Part shown: piece after piece, positions 24,942 to 33,403 of the stretch
How positions within the stretch are numbered: the first letter of the stretch is position 1
Layout of the letters: each line of letters opens with the position of its first letter
Source of the DNA: Pseudarthrobacter oxydans
GTDB lineage: Bacteria; Actinomycetota; Actinomycetes; Actinomycetales; Micrococcaceae
Length of the DNA: 64,000 nt
Direction of reading: 5' to 3'
Assembly (NCBI RefSeq): GCF_013314975.1
Contig: NZ_JABTYH010000002.1
Location: 62,001 to 126,000, forward strand
Made by a program: the position numbers and the translations under genes
The notes under the pieces: model-generated
Seen by the model: only the letters and a program-made list of their open reading frames with translations
Told to the model about the DNA's origin: nothing
The model's database searches: none

Positions 24942-25801
24942 GCCGACGCGGCAGATTCGCCGCCGCTGCCGAGCGCGGCCTTGGCATCGGTGAGGATCTT
25001 CGCCACGCCCGACTTTCCGGAATAGGCGCTGTGCTCGGCATTGGCGTGGCCGGCAACGACGGCAAGCTCCCCTATAGTGAAGCCGGTCTGCTGGCAGAGG
25101 AACTCCTGTAACCTGGCAAGCCCGATGAGGTTGCCATAACCGCGGGTAATGAGGTGCCAGTGCCGGTAAACGGCTAGAAGAGACAACGCTCCGGCGCGGA
25201 CACTGATGTCGATGTGCACCAGACAGGGGAAACCTTGCGTCCGTGTGTCAGACACAGCGTACTCTTCCAGCCCTCCCCCTGCTCCATCAGCCTCGCCGGC
25301 GAGGCTGATGTCGCTGAAATTCGAGGTCCCCACGCGCCGGCGCCGCTCGTTTCGCAATGCCTCGATGCGGGCGGCCAGCTGATTTGTACCGGTCGCGCTC
25401 TTGCCGGGCCAGGAAATCATCCGGGAGAAATACGTTCCCGCCTTGTTGGCGTGGATATGGCGCAGTGTCGGCAGCGTATCTAGATAAGCCTCGTAAAGCT
25501 CAGCTGCGGCGCCGTCCAGTAGAGCTGTCTCCTCGCTGGAAAGCTCCGCAGACCAGTCTAGACCGGGATCGTTATAGAGAGCAGAAGGAAAAATAGTGTT
25601 TGCGACGGTGAAGATGCCATGCCTATCACGGCCGCGCAGCGCCTTGTCGACCACCCCGGAGACCTCAGCGTGGGTACCCTCCTGCGGGGCGCTGATCGAC
25701 ACGAGCGTGTGAGTTGCGGTGCCGTGAGGTTTGGAATTCACAGTCTCCAGGGTCTGAATCCAGGCATCCGATATGTGCTGGGCCGAGACGTGCAGGCTCA
25801 T
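24938..25801 (-). CDS. Divergent thymidylate synthase-like protein
   Basis: A 287-aa protein whose C-terminal half follows the thymidylate synthase pattern: FPCLVHID (Cys 193 at the nucleophile position), SLLAVYRHWHLITRGYGNLIGLARLQEFL, where RHWH replaces RSxD and Asn 224 matches the base-reading Asn, then the TIGELAVVAGHANAE end strand. The N-terminal TVANTIFPSALY also fits. The phosphate- and folate-binding residues seem altered, so the substrate or one-carbon donor may differ from a true synthase. It is coupled (ATGA) to the carrier protein gene before it. Confidence 0.65.
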   Translation of the reverse strand: MSLHVSAQHISDAWIQTLETVNSKPHGTATHTLVSISAPQEGTHAEVSGVVDKALRGRDRHGIFTVANTIFPSALYNDPGLDWSAELSSEETALLDGAAAELYEAYLDTLPTLRHIHANKAGTYFSRMISWPGKSATGTNQLAARIEALRNERRRRVGTSNFSDISLAGEADGAGGGLEEYAVSDTRTQGFPCLVHIDISVRAGALSLLAVYRHWHLITRGYGNLIGLARLQEFLCQQTGFTIGELAVVAGHANAEHSAYSGKSGVAKILTDAKAALGSGGESAASA

Positions 25802-26172
25802 GCCAATTCCCCCACCGTGTCCTGGAGGACCTCAGCGATACCTTCCAGGTTTGACCAGCGGTCACGGTGGATCTTGCTCAGATCCGGCTGTTTACGGTCC
25901 AGATTCCGGTAAAAGCGACCGACCAGGAACACGACTTCAATGGAATCTATCGCGGCGGTGGCATCGACAGAATCCACCGACTCATGATGGAGCTTTGCCA
26001 GAGTCCTGGATAACGCAGCCTCAATGGCTGTCTTTGTCATCGTCTTTGCCGCGGCCACCGACATCGGCATCCCCAGCGTGTCAAAAATCACGCCGTTCGG
26101 CCCAATCACGGGCGCGGGTATTGCGGAGTGCTGGTTGAACCCGCCCGCCACCGCCAACGTGTTATTTGTCAT
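25798..26172 (-). CDS. Acyl/peptidyl carrier protein-like, first gene of operon
   Basis: A 124-aa protein whose C-terminal ~70 residues read as a carrier protein: helix LSRTLAKLHHES, loop DATAA, the attachment motif DSIEVVFLVGRF (Ser 77) and a final helix WSNLEGIAEVLQDTV. The N-terminal 45 residues are extra and not recognised. Together with the AcpS-like gene two positions downstream this suggests a thioester-bound intermediate. ATG 26172 is taken as the start because the promoter -10 box lies 7 nt upstream, which would give a leaderless mRNA; a TTG at 26208 lies within the -35 box and is unlikely. Confidence 0.65.
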   Translation of the reverse strand: MTNNTLAVAGGFNQHSAIPAPVIGPNGVIFDTLGMPMSVAAAKTMTKTAIEAALSRTLAKLHHESVDSVDATAAIDSIEVVFLVGRFYRNLDRKQPDLSKIHRDRWSNLEGIAEVLQDTVGELA

Positions 26173-26179
26173 ACAAGCT

Positions 26180-26208
26180 ATTGTCAGATTTTCTGACATA
26201 CATGTCAA
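26180..26208 (-). promoter_or_regulatory. Operon promoter with embedded repressor palindrome
   Basis: On the minus strand TTGACA (26208-26203), a 17-nt spacer and GACAAT (26185-26180) form a good sigma-70-type promoter. The spacer holds a perfect palindrome, TGTCAGA-N3-TCTGACA (26182-26198), partly covering the -10 box. Bound Xre repressor would block polymerase. The expected transcription start coincides with the first base of the carrier-protein ATG. Confidence 0.75.
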
Positions 26209-26576
26209 GTATTCCGGCCCAATCCGCCGGTCAACCCAGCGCCTCCCTTTGCCTGCCGGCGCGTCCCAGTTGCCTGAGGTTGATGCCCATCTGAAGACCG
26301 GGCGGTTTCAGGATCTGATGCCAAGGCCGAGGGGAAGATTAGTGCCTTGCCCAAAACTTTGAAGGCGGTTTTGTCTTGCTACTGGATCAGCATCACAATC
26401 TCCGACTGCATAGCAATGGTTCAATGCTGAACGGGAGTCCGAGTATTCTCCTCTTTCGCCGTAGGTTCACAGGACCCGGTCATCGGCCCTTACAGCACGG
26501 GAGAAGTAGCCCTTGCGGCTCCCAGTTCCGGATCCTCGGTGCTAGGGAGCACAATCCTATGCCGGTTCCGCGCTGA
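26209..26576. other. Non-coding stretch at the island edge
   Basis: I see no convincing gene, tRNA, terminator or repeat here. It separates the modification operon's promoter from the 3' end of the ABC exporter genes and probably contains one edge of the accessory island. Confidence 0.45.
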
Positions 26577-28595
26577 CTAAACCTCTGCGGCAGGAGCCGC
26601 AAACTGCGCCTCGTACAGCCGCGCGTAAGCCCCAGCGGCGGCCAACAGTGAAGCGTGCGTGCCCTGTTCCACGATTTGGCCGGCCTCCATCACCAGGATG
26701 AGGTCCGCGTCGCGGATGGTGGACAGGCGGTGCGCAATCACAAACGACGTCCGGTCGGACCGCAGCGCACTCATCGCCTTCTGCACCAGCACCTCGGTCC
26801 GGGTATCCACGGAAGACGTCGCCTCGTCCAGGATCAGCACCGAAGGCCGCGCCAGGAACGCCCGGGCAATCGTCAGCAGCTGCTTCTCCCCCGCGGACAC
26901 GTTGGACCCCTCATCTTCCAGCAGTGTGTCGTAACCGTCCGGCAGTGACCGCACGAACCGGTCCACATACGTCGCCCGCGCCGCCTCCAGAATCTCCGCC
27001 TCGGTAGCCCCAGGCCGCCCATACGCGATGTTGTCCCGTATCGTCCCTGCGAACAGCCAGGTATCCTGCAGCACCATCCCCAGCCGCGAGCGCAGCTCGC
27101 GCCGCGGCACCGAGGTGACGTCCACGCCGTCGAGCGTTATCCGCCCCGCATCCAGCTCGTAGAACCGCATCATCAGGTTCACCAGCGTCGTCTTCCCCGC
27201 CCCGGTGGGCCCCACAATCGCCACCGTCTGCCCCGGCTCCGCCACCAGGGACAACCCGGAGATCAGCGGCTTGTCCGGCGAATACGAGAACGACACATCC
27301 TCAAACACCAGCCGCCCCCGCCCAAACACGGGCCCGGCAGAAGGCGCAGGCTCCGCAGATTCTTCTTCCTCATCCAGCAGCGAGAACACCCGCTCGGCGG
27401 ACGCCACTCCGGACTGCAGCAGGTTCGCCATGGACCCCAGCTGCGCCAGCGGCATGGTGAACTGCCGCGAGTACTGGATAAACGCCTGCACATCGCCCAG
27501 CTGCATTGCCCCGGACGCCACCTGCAGCCCGCCCACCACCGCGATCCCCACGTACACCAGGTTCCCGATGAACGTCATGGCCGGCATGATCAGCCCGGAA
27601 ATGAACTGCGCCCCGAAACTCGCGTCATACAGCTCCGCGTTCTTCTGCCGGAACCGCTCCTCCACCTCGCGCTGCCGGCCGAACACCTTCACCAGCGCAT
27701 GCCCGGTGTACGTCTCCTCGATCTGTCCATTTAACTCACCTGTGTTTTTCCACTGCGCCACGAACAGCTTCTGCGAGCGCTTGGCAATCAGCGCCGTGAT
27801 CCCCAGCGTCAGCGGAATGGTCACCAGCGCGATCAGCGCCAGCGTGGGCGAAAGGATGAACATCATCACCAGCACGCCCAGCACCGTCAGCACCGACGTG
27901 ACCGCCTGGCTGATGGTCTGCTGCAGGCTCTGCGAGATGTTGTCCACGTCATTGGTGACCCGGCTGAGCAGCTCGCCGCGCTGGATCGAGTCGAAATACC
28001 GCAGCGGCAGCCGGTGGATCTTCGCCTCGATCTCCCGGCGCAGCCCGAACACCGTCCGCTGCACCACCCCGTTCAGCACATACGCCTGCACCCACATGAA
28101 CGCCGACGACAGCACATACAGCACCAGCGCCCACGTCAGCACGCTACCCAGCGCGGCAAAGTCGATCCCCTGCCCCGGCACCAGGTCCATGGCGCTGAGC
28201 ATGTCCGCGCGCTGCCCCTCGCCCGACGCCCGCAGCTGCGCGATCACCTGCTCCTTGGTCACCCCCGCAGGCATCTCGCGGGACACTACGCCGGCGAAGA
28301 TCAGGTTGGTGCCCTCCCCCAGCAGCCGCGGCCCGATCACGGACAGCGCCACCCCGGCCACCGCCGTCACGAACACCAGCAGCAGCCACGCCCGCTCCGG
28401 CCGCAGCTTCCCCAGCAGCCGCTTGGCCGACGGCCAGAAGTTCATCGCCTTCTCCGCCGGGACGTTCATCCCGGCGAACGGCCCGCCGCGTCCCGGCCCG
28501 CCCATGGGACGGGGAATGCGTGCGACGGCGGCGCCGCCCGCTGCGGGGGCCGGTGCGGCTTTGGCGCCGGTTCCGGGAGAGGGCTGCCGGCTCAT
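26577..28595 (-). CDS. ABC exporter half-transporter, canonical ATPase subunit
   Basis: A 672-aa type IV ABC exporter half: a Pro/Ala/Gly-rich cytoplasmic N-terminus of about 45 residues, six membrane segments (with an enlarged outside loop after the first), then an ATPase with Walker [10 protein letters not shown], an unusual signature VSAGEKQ and Walker [10 protein letters not shown] with the catalytic Glu present. It pairs with the next gene upstream, whose stop overlaps its ATG (ATGA). Heterodimers of this kind export drugs, lipids or peptides; the substrate is not visible. Confidence 0.85.
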   Translation of the reverse strand: MSRQPSPGTGAKAAPAPAAGGAAVARIPRPMGGPGRGGPFAGMNVPAEKAMNFWPSAKRLLGKLRPERAWLLLVFVTAVAGVALSVIGPRLLGEGTNLIFAGVVSREMPAGVTKEQVIAQLRASGEGQRADMLSAMDLVPGQGIDFAALGSVLTWALVLYVLSSAFMWVQAYVLNGVVQRTVFGLRREIEAKIHRLPLRYFDSIQRGELLSRVTNDVDNISQSLQQTISQAVTSVLTVLGVLVMMFILSPTLALIALVTIPLTLGITALIAKRSQKLFVAQWKNTGELNGQIEETYTGHALVKVFGRQREVEERFRQKNAELYDASFGAQFISGLIMPAMTFIGNLVYVGIAVVGGLQVASGAMQLGDVQAFIQYSRQFTMPLAQLGSMANLLQSGVASAERVFSLLDEEEESAEPAPSAGPVFGRGRLVFEDVSFSYSPDKPLISGLSLVAEPGQTVAIVGPTGAGKTTLVNLMMRFYELDAGRITLDGVDVTSVPRRELRSRLGMVLQDTWLFAGTIRDNIAYGRPGATEAEILEAARATYVDRFVRSLPDGYDTLLEDEGSNVSAGEKQLLTIARAFLARPSVLILDEATSSVDTRTEVLVQKAMSALRSDRTSFVIAHRLSTIRDADLILVMEAGQIVEQGTHASLLAAAGAYARLYEAQFAAPAAEV

Positions 28596-30325
28596 ACCGT
28601 CTCCTCCGCCGCCAGCTGGGAGCTGACGATCTCGCGGTACGTCTCGGACGTCTCCAGCAGCTCACTGTGCGTTCCGCGCCCCACGATCCTGCCGTCGTCG
28701 AGCACCAGGATCTGGTCCGCGTCCACGATGCTGGAGACGCGCTGGGCGATGATCACCAGCGTGGCGCCGGCGGTGCTGCGCTTGAGGGCCTGGCGGAGCC
28801 GGGCGTCGGTGCCGGTGTCCAGCGAGGAGAACGAGTCGTCGAAAATGTACAACTCGGGCCGCTTCACCAGGGCCCGGGCGATGGCCAGCCGCTGCCGCTG
28901 ACCGCCGGAAACGTTGGTGCCGCCCTGGCTGATGGGTGCGTCCAGGCCGCCCTCCATCCGCTCCACGAACTCCTTGGCCTGGGCGATTTCCAGGGCAGTC
29001 CAGAGCTCGTCCTCGGTGGCGTCCGGCTTGCCGTAGAGCAGGTTGCTGCGCACGGTGCCGCTGAACAGGTAGGGCCGCTGCGGGACCAGGCCGATGTGCC
29101 CCCAGAGCAGGTCCGGGTGCAGCTCGCGGACGTCCACGCCGTCCATCCGTACTGCCCCGCTGGTGGCGTCGAACAGCCGGGGCATGAGGTTCACCAGGGT
29201 GGTCTTGCCCGACCCGGTGCTGCCGATGATCGCCGTCGTCTGCCCCGCCCTTGCGGTGAAGCTGATGCCGGAAAGGACGGGCTGGTCGGCACCCGGGTAG
29301 GCGAATCCGACGTTGCGCATTTCCAGCTCGCCGCGCCGGACCTCGCTGCTGAGGGGGTTCTTTGGGGGCCGGACGCTCGACTCGGTGCGCAGCACCTCGC
29401 CGATCCGGTCCGCGGAGACGGCGGCGCGCGGGATCATCACGGCCATGAACGTGGCCATCATGACGGACATCAGGATCTGGATCAGGTAGCTCAGGAAGGC
29501 GATGAGCGTGCCCACCTGCATGGAGCCGTCCTGGATGCGGAACGAGCCGAACCAGATCACGGCCACGCTGGAGACGTTCAGCACCAGCATCACCACCGGG
29601 AACGCGAGCGCCATCAGCCGGCCGGCGCGGAGGGCGGTGTCCGTGACGTCCTCGTTGGCACGGGCGAAGCGGCCGGTCTCGATGTCCTCGCGGACGAACG
29701 CGCGGACCACGCGGATGCCGGTGAGCTGCTCGCGGAGGACCCGGTTCACGGTGTCGATCCGTTTCTGCATCTTCCGGAACAGCGGCACCATCCGGGCGGT
29801 GAGCAGGCCGACGGCGACCAGCAGCACCGGGACGGCGACGGCAATCAGCCAGGACAGCTGGACGTCCTGCCGGATCGCCATGATCACGCCGCCGATGCTG
29901 AGCATGGGCGCGGTGACCAGCATGGTGGCGGACATAAGGACCAGCTGCTGGACCTGCTGGACGTCGTTGGTGGACCTGGTGATGAGGCTTGGTGCGCCGA
30001 ACTTGGTGACTTCCTGCTCGGAGAACTCCCCCACCCTTTTGAAGATCGCGCCGCGGAGGTCCCGGCCCACACCCATGGCCGCCTTCGCCGCGAAGTACAC
30101 AGCGATCACCGCGCACACGATCTGCAGCAGCGTGATCGCCAGCATCACCCCGCCCAGGCTCAGGATGTAGCCGATGTTCGCCTTGGCCACGCCCTCGTCG
30201 ATGATGTCCGCGTTCAGCGTGGGCAGATACAGGGACGCGATGGACTGCGCCAGCTGGAAAACGACGACGGCGAGCAGCAGCGTGCGGTGCGGCCGCAGGT
30301 ATTCAACAAGCAGCTTCCAGAGCAT
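28592..30325 (-). CDS. ABC exporter half-transporter, degenerate-site subunit
   Basis: A 577-aa ABC exporter half with six membrane segments and an ATPase domain: Walker [10 protein letters not shown], signature VSGGQRQ, Walker [10 protein letters not shown], where Asp replaces the catalytic Glu. That swap is the hallmark of the non-hydrolysing site in heterodimeric exporters such as TM287/288. ATG 30325 is preferred (AGGAG 6 nt upstream) over the TTG at 30352. It is followed by its partner with overlapping codons. Confidence 0.85.
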   Translation of the reverse strand: MLWKLLVEYLRPHRTLLLAVVVFQLAQSIASLYLPTLNADIIDEGVAKANIGYILSLGGVMLAITLLQIVCAVIAVYFAAKAAMGVGRDLRGAIFKRVGEFSEQEVTKFGAPSLITRSTNDVQQVQQLVLMSATMLVTAPMLSIGGVIMAIRQDVQLSWLIAVAVPVLLVAVGLLTARMVPLFRKMQKRIDTVNRVLREQLTGIRVVRAFVREDIETGRFARANEDVTDTALRAGRLMALAFPVVMLVLNVSSVAVIWFGSFRIQDGSMQVGTLIAFLSYLIQILMSVMMATFMAVMIPRAAVSADRIGEVLRTESSVRPPKNPLSSEVRRGELEMRNVGFAYPGADQPVLSGISFTARAGQTTAIIGSTGSGKTTLVNLMPRLFDATSGAVRMDGVDVRELHPDLLWGHIGLVPQRPYLFSGTVRSNLLYGKPDATEDELWTALEIAQAKEFVERMEGGLDAPISQGGTNVSGGQRQRLAIARALVKRPELYIFDDSFSSLDTGTDARLRQALKRSTAGATLVIIAQRVSSIVDADQILVLDDGRIVGRGTHSELLETSETYREIVSSQLAAEETV

Positions 30326-30372
30326 GGGCGGCTCCTGACACATTGTCCACAAGAGGTGGTGCGAAGGTCAGT

Positions 30373-31446
30373 TTACGTCCGGAGGCTGGGAACTGCGCGG
30401 GTGGAGCTGTTGCGGACAACGAGCGTCGGCGCGATCGGAGTGCGGTCTACCTCCCGCCCCTCCATCGCACCGGTCAGCACCTCCATGCTCATAGTCGCCA
30501 ACGCAGCGAAGTCCTGGCGGACGGTGGTCAGGGGAGGCAGGAAGAAATCCGAACCTTCGATATCGTCGAAACCGACGATGCTCACATCCTCCGGGACGCG
30601 CACGCCATTTTCAGCGAATGCGCGAATAAGCCCCAGCGCAGTGTGGTCGCTGGCGGCGAAAATCGCCTGGGGGACCCTGTCCTCGCGGACGAGCTTGAGG
30701 CCGGTTTCGTACGCCCATCGAGGGCTCCAGTCGCCCTCGATGCAGAGCCCCTGTGGGAGGCCAGCGTCACGAAGCGCGGCCTCCCAGCCGCGCTTGCGGA
30801 CCCGGCCGTCGAACCAATCCATCGAGCCGGCAATGTGGGCGATGTCTGTGTGGCCAAGGTCAATGAGATGCTGGGTGGCCAGCCGTGCTCCGAGCTCCTG
30901 GTTCTCGGAGTAGGTGAAGACGTTTGGGGTCGATGACGCCCCTGCCGCAATCATCTCCACCGGCACTCGGAAGGACGCATTCCAGACGGCTGCTGCCATC
31001 TCCACAAGGGGGGCAATAACAATGATTCCCCCCACGCCGGTGTCATCCAAGGTGTCCAGGGCTGCCTGCACTGACTCTTCGTGGGGTTTCTCGACACTGA
31101 TGACAGTTGTGGCGTAGCCCTTCTTACGAGCGACGTTCTCCAGGGCCATGAGTGTTCCAACCGGGCCGAACCGGGGGGATCCGTCGGACAGGATGCCGAT
31201 GGACATCGACCGACTGGTGACCAACGCGGTGGCTGCCCGGTTCCGGCGGTATCCGATGTCCTTGATGACCTGCAACACCCGCTTTCGCGTTGCCGCGCTC
31301 ACGTCCGGTGCGTCATTCAGTACCCGCGAGACTGTTCCGAAAGAGACCCCGGCTACCTGGGCCACATCGTTGATGGTGGGCTTACGGCGCATCGGGGCGT
31401 CCCTTAGCCTCTCGCTCGCCTCACGGGGAACCGCCATGCCTGCCAC
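30373..31446 (-). CDS. LacI-family regulator of the sugar/polyol operon
   Basis: A 357-aa LacI-type repressor: helix-turn-helix TINDVAQVAGVSFGTVSRVLN, hinge helix and a periplasmic-binding-protein-like sensor domain (SIGILSDGS to DVSIVGFDDIE). It is divergent from the importer operon, and three LacI-type operators lie in between, so it very likely represses that operon and perhaps itself. GTG 31446 has AGGAG 5 nt upstream; ATG 31437 is a close alternative, and about 25 codons upstream of these are open but unlike the family. Confidence 0.88.
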   Translation of the reverse strand: MAGMAVPREASERLRDAPMRRKPTINDVAQVAGVSFGTVSRVLNDAPDVSAATRKRVLQVIKDIGYRRNRAATALVTSRSMSIGILSDGSPRFGPVGTLMALENVARKKGYATTVISVEKPHEESVQAALDTLDDTGVGGIIVIAPLVEMAAAVWNASFRVPVEMIAAGASSTPNVFTYSENQELGARLATQHLIDLGHTDIAHIAGSMDWFDGRVRKRGWEAALRDAGLPQGLCIEGDWSPRWAYETGLKLVREDRVPQAIFAASDHTALGLIRAFAENGVRVPEDVSIVGFDDIEGSDFFLPPLTTVRQDFAALATMSMEVLTGAMEGREVDRTPIAPTLVVRNSSTRAVPSLRT

Positions 31447-31552
31447 GTTCTCTCCTGTCACGCACCTCCTGGACCGAACCACTGGGGTCCGTCGATTAAT
31501 CTTACGTCGGCCCGGCTGCCCCACAGGCCCGGACGGTCCATTCCTGTGATGC

Positions 31553-31582
31553 TTGACACTCTCGTCCGTAAACGTTTACGAT
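31553..31582 (+). promoter_or_regulatory. Promoter of the sugar/polyol operon
   Basis: TTGACA (31553-31558), an 18-nt spacer and TACGAT (31577-31582). The first LacI operator lies inside it, overlapping the -10 box, so repressor binding should exclude polymerase. Confidence 0.6.
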
Positions 31583-31623
31583 GATGTCCGTAAACGTTCA
31601 CGGTAACCTCGTAAACGCTTACG
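31567..31623. promoter_or_regulatory. Three tandem LacI-type operators
   Basis: CGTAAACGTTTACG (31567-31580, perfect palindrome), CGTAAACGTTCACG (31589-31602, one mismatch) and CGTAAACGCTTACG (31610-31623). Centres are 22 and 21 bp apart, about two helical turns, so dimers or tetramers would bind on the same DNA face. The third copy ends 31 nt before the first ATG. Confidence 0.85.
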
Positions 31624-31654
31624 GTGCAGCTAATTCAATGAGGAAGGGAGCGAG

Positions 31655-32137
31655 ATGGCTGACAGCATCGTCGACGCACTCGCGCTCGACCCCGGCACTG
31701 GGCTTCGGAATGTCGACCAGGCGCAGTGGGCACATTTGGAAGAGCTCCTGAAGGACACGGCGCCAATGGATCTCGCAGCCGCTGTCCGCACTTTCGTCTC
31801 CGCCGGTTCCTCGGCCGTCGTCGGAATCTTCGACGGCAACTGTCTTTGGGCAAGCCTGGTTGTTTCTGTGGACAATTCCGGTGCACCCGCGTCCGTGTCC
31901 ACCATTGACGGGACGGTGGCCCGGTCGGGCGGAGAAATGGCTAAAGCCGCAGGCGAAGCGGTGCGGTGGGTCCAAGCCCACCAAGGGCCGTGTTCACTGG
32001 GCCTCTTCGTCGACAAAGGGCATGCAGAAGCCCTCCTGGGAGCTTCAGACAAAGCCGCCGCTCTACGCACAGCCTCGGCAGCCGGCGGGCTGGTCCTCTC
32101 ACCGGTCCCCCCCGCCCTGGCAGTAGCGCTCGCCTGA
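31655..32137 (+). CDS. Unknown 160-aa protein, first gene of the sugar operon
   Basis: A 160-aa acidic, alanine-rich cytoplasmic protein with GAGGAAGGGAG just upstream of ATG 31655. No signal peptide, membrane segment or metal-binding cysteines. Visible parts are a helical N-terminus ([17 protein letters not shown]), a central strand region [19 protein letters not shown] and a C-terminal [15 protein letters not shown] do not recognise the family. Being the first gene after the LacI operators, it may be a small accessory or sensory protein for the pathway. Confidence 0.65.
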   Translation: MADSIVDALALDPGTGLRNVDQAQWAHLEELLKDTAPMDLAAAVRTFVSAGSSAVVGIFDGNCLWASLVVSVDNSGAPASVSTIDGTVARSGGEMAKAAGEAVRWVQAHQGPCSLGLFVDKGHAEALLGASDKAAALRTASAAGGLVLSPVPPALAVALA

Positions 32138-32187
32138 TCCACCGCAGGCATCCACCCCATCCATCCACCCAAAAGCACTGGAGAACA

Positions 32188-33348
32188 ATGATGATCCGCA
32201 GGCTTCCCATCGTGGCCCTGGCCGCAGCCCTGTCACTTTCCCTTGCGTCCTGCAGCAGTTCAACAACTGCCACATCAAACGCCCCCGACGCCGGCGTTTC
32301 CGAGAAGGCCCAGCAGGCCCTCGACAAGATCAAGGGGCAGGTCCTGAGCAAAGGCCCCAACGGCGAGACGCCCTCGCCGGCCTCCGTCGCGGATCTGACT
32401 CCGGAGGAGATCGAGAAGGTCAAGGGACTCAACGCCAAAGCCGCAATCGTGATGCACTACGGCGGCAACGACTGGGCCACCGCCCAGGTGAACGGACTCA
32501 AGAGCGAATTCGAGAAGCTGGGCATCAAGGTCATTGCCACCACCGACGCAAACTTCAAGCCGGACAAGCAGGTCTCGGACATCGAGACCGTCATGACGCA
32601 GGATCCGGACATCATCGTGTCCATCCCCACGGACCCCGTGGCCACCGCCTCCGCGTACAAGAAGGCCGCCGAGGCCGGCACGAAGCTTGTCTTCATGGAC
32701 AACATCCCCCAGGGCCTCACCGCCGGCCAGGACTATGTCTCTGTTGTTTCCGCTGACAACTACGGCAACGGCGTCGTCTCTGCCCACCAGATGGCCAAAG
32801 CGCTCGGCGGCAAGGGCAAGATCGGCCTTGTCTTCCACCAGGCTGACTTCTTCGTCACCAAACAGCGCTACGACGGCTTCAAGGAAACCATCACCAAGGA
32901 ATACCCGGACATCCAGATCGTCGAGGAAAAGGGTATTGCCGGGCCGGACTTCGCTGGAGACGCCCAGGCTGCCGCAAACGCAATGCTGAGCAAGTACCCT
33001 GACCTGGCCGGCATCTGGGCCGTGTGGGACGTCCCCGCAGAAGGTGTCATGGCTGCCGCCCGCGCCGCCGGCCGCCCGGACCTGAAGATCGCCACGGAGG
33101 ACCTCGGCAAGAATGTCGCCATCGCCCTGGCCAAGGACGAACTCATCGTCGGCCTCGGAGCGCAGGTTCCGTTCGACCAGGGTGTGACAGAGGCTCGGCT
33201 GGCTGCCGGCGCGCTCATCGGCAAGGAAGCACCCGCCTACGTGGCGCTGAGCGCCCTTCCGGTGGACCACTCCAACGTCCTGGAAGCCTGGAAGCAGGTC
33301 TACCACGAGGACGCCCCGAAGGACATCCAGGACTCCTACAAGCAGTAG
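32188..33348 (+). CDS. Sugar ABC transporter substrate-binding lipoprotein
   Basis: A 386-aa lipoprotein (lipobox LASC at about residues 20-23) of the RbsB-like type 1 periplasmic-binding fold: AIVMHYGGNDWATAQVNGLK, DPDIIVSIPTDPVA and GIWAVWDVPAEGVMAAAR. It captures a pentose, hexose or polyol outside the membrane and delivers it to the permease encoded two genes downstream. ATG 32188 follows GGAGAACA; an adjacent ATG at 32191 is also possible. A strong hairpin follows the stop. Confidence 0.88.
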   Translation: MMIRRLPIVALAAALSLSLASCSSSTTATSNAPDAGVSEKAQQALDKIKGQVLSKGPNGETPSPASVADLTPEEIEKVKGLNAKAAIVMHYGGNDWATAQVNGLKSEFEKLGIKVIATTDANFKPDKQVSDIETVMTQDPDIIVSIPTDPVATASAYKKAAEAGTKLVFMDNIPQGLTAGQDYVSVVSADNYGNGVVSAHQMAKALGGKGKIGLVFHQADFFVTKQRYDGFKETITKEYPDIQIVEEKGIAGPDFAGDAQAAANAMLSKYPDLAGIWAVWDVPAEGVMAAARAAGRPDLKIATEDLGKNVAIALAKDELIVGLGAQVPFDQGVTEARLAAGALIGKEAPAYVALSALPVDHSNVLEAWKQVYHEDAPKDIQDSYKQ

Positions 33349-33360
33349 CCAAGACCCGAC

Positions 33361-33386
33361 GGCGCGGGGGTCCCAACCCCCGCGCC
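33361..33386 (+). terminator. Intercistronic hairpin after the binding-protein gene
   Basis: GGCGCGGGGGT and ACCCCCGCGCC form a perfect 11-bp stem around a CCCA loop, 12 nt after the binding-protein stop and 18 nt before the ATPase ATG. There is no T-run. It is better explained as partial attenuation or 3' mRNA protection, giving more binding protein than transporter, than as a full stop. Confidence 0.6.
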
Positions 33387-33403
33387 ACTCCGAAAGGGCA
33401 ACC

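Noticed and set aside
28520..30913. Long open frame (797 codons) on the + strand opposite the ABC exporter and LacI genes
   Set aside because: Runs through several real genes on the other strand and has unnatural composition.
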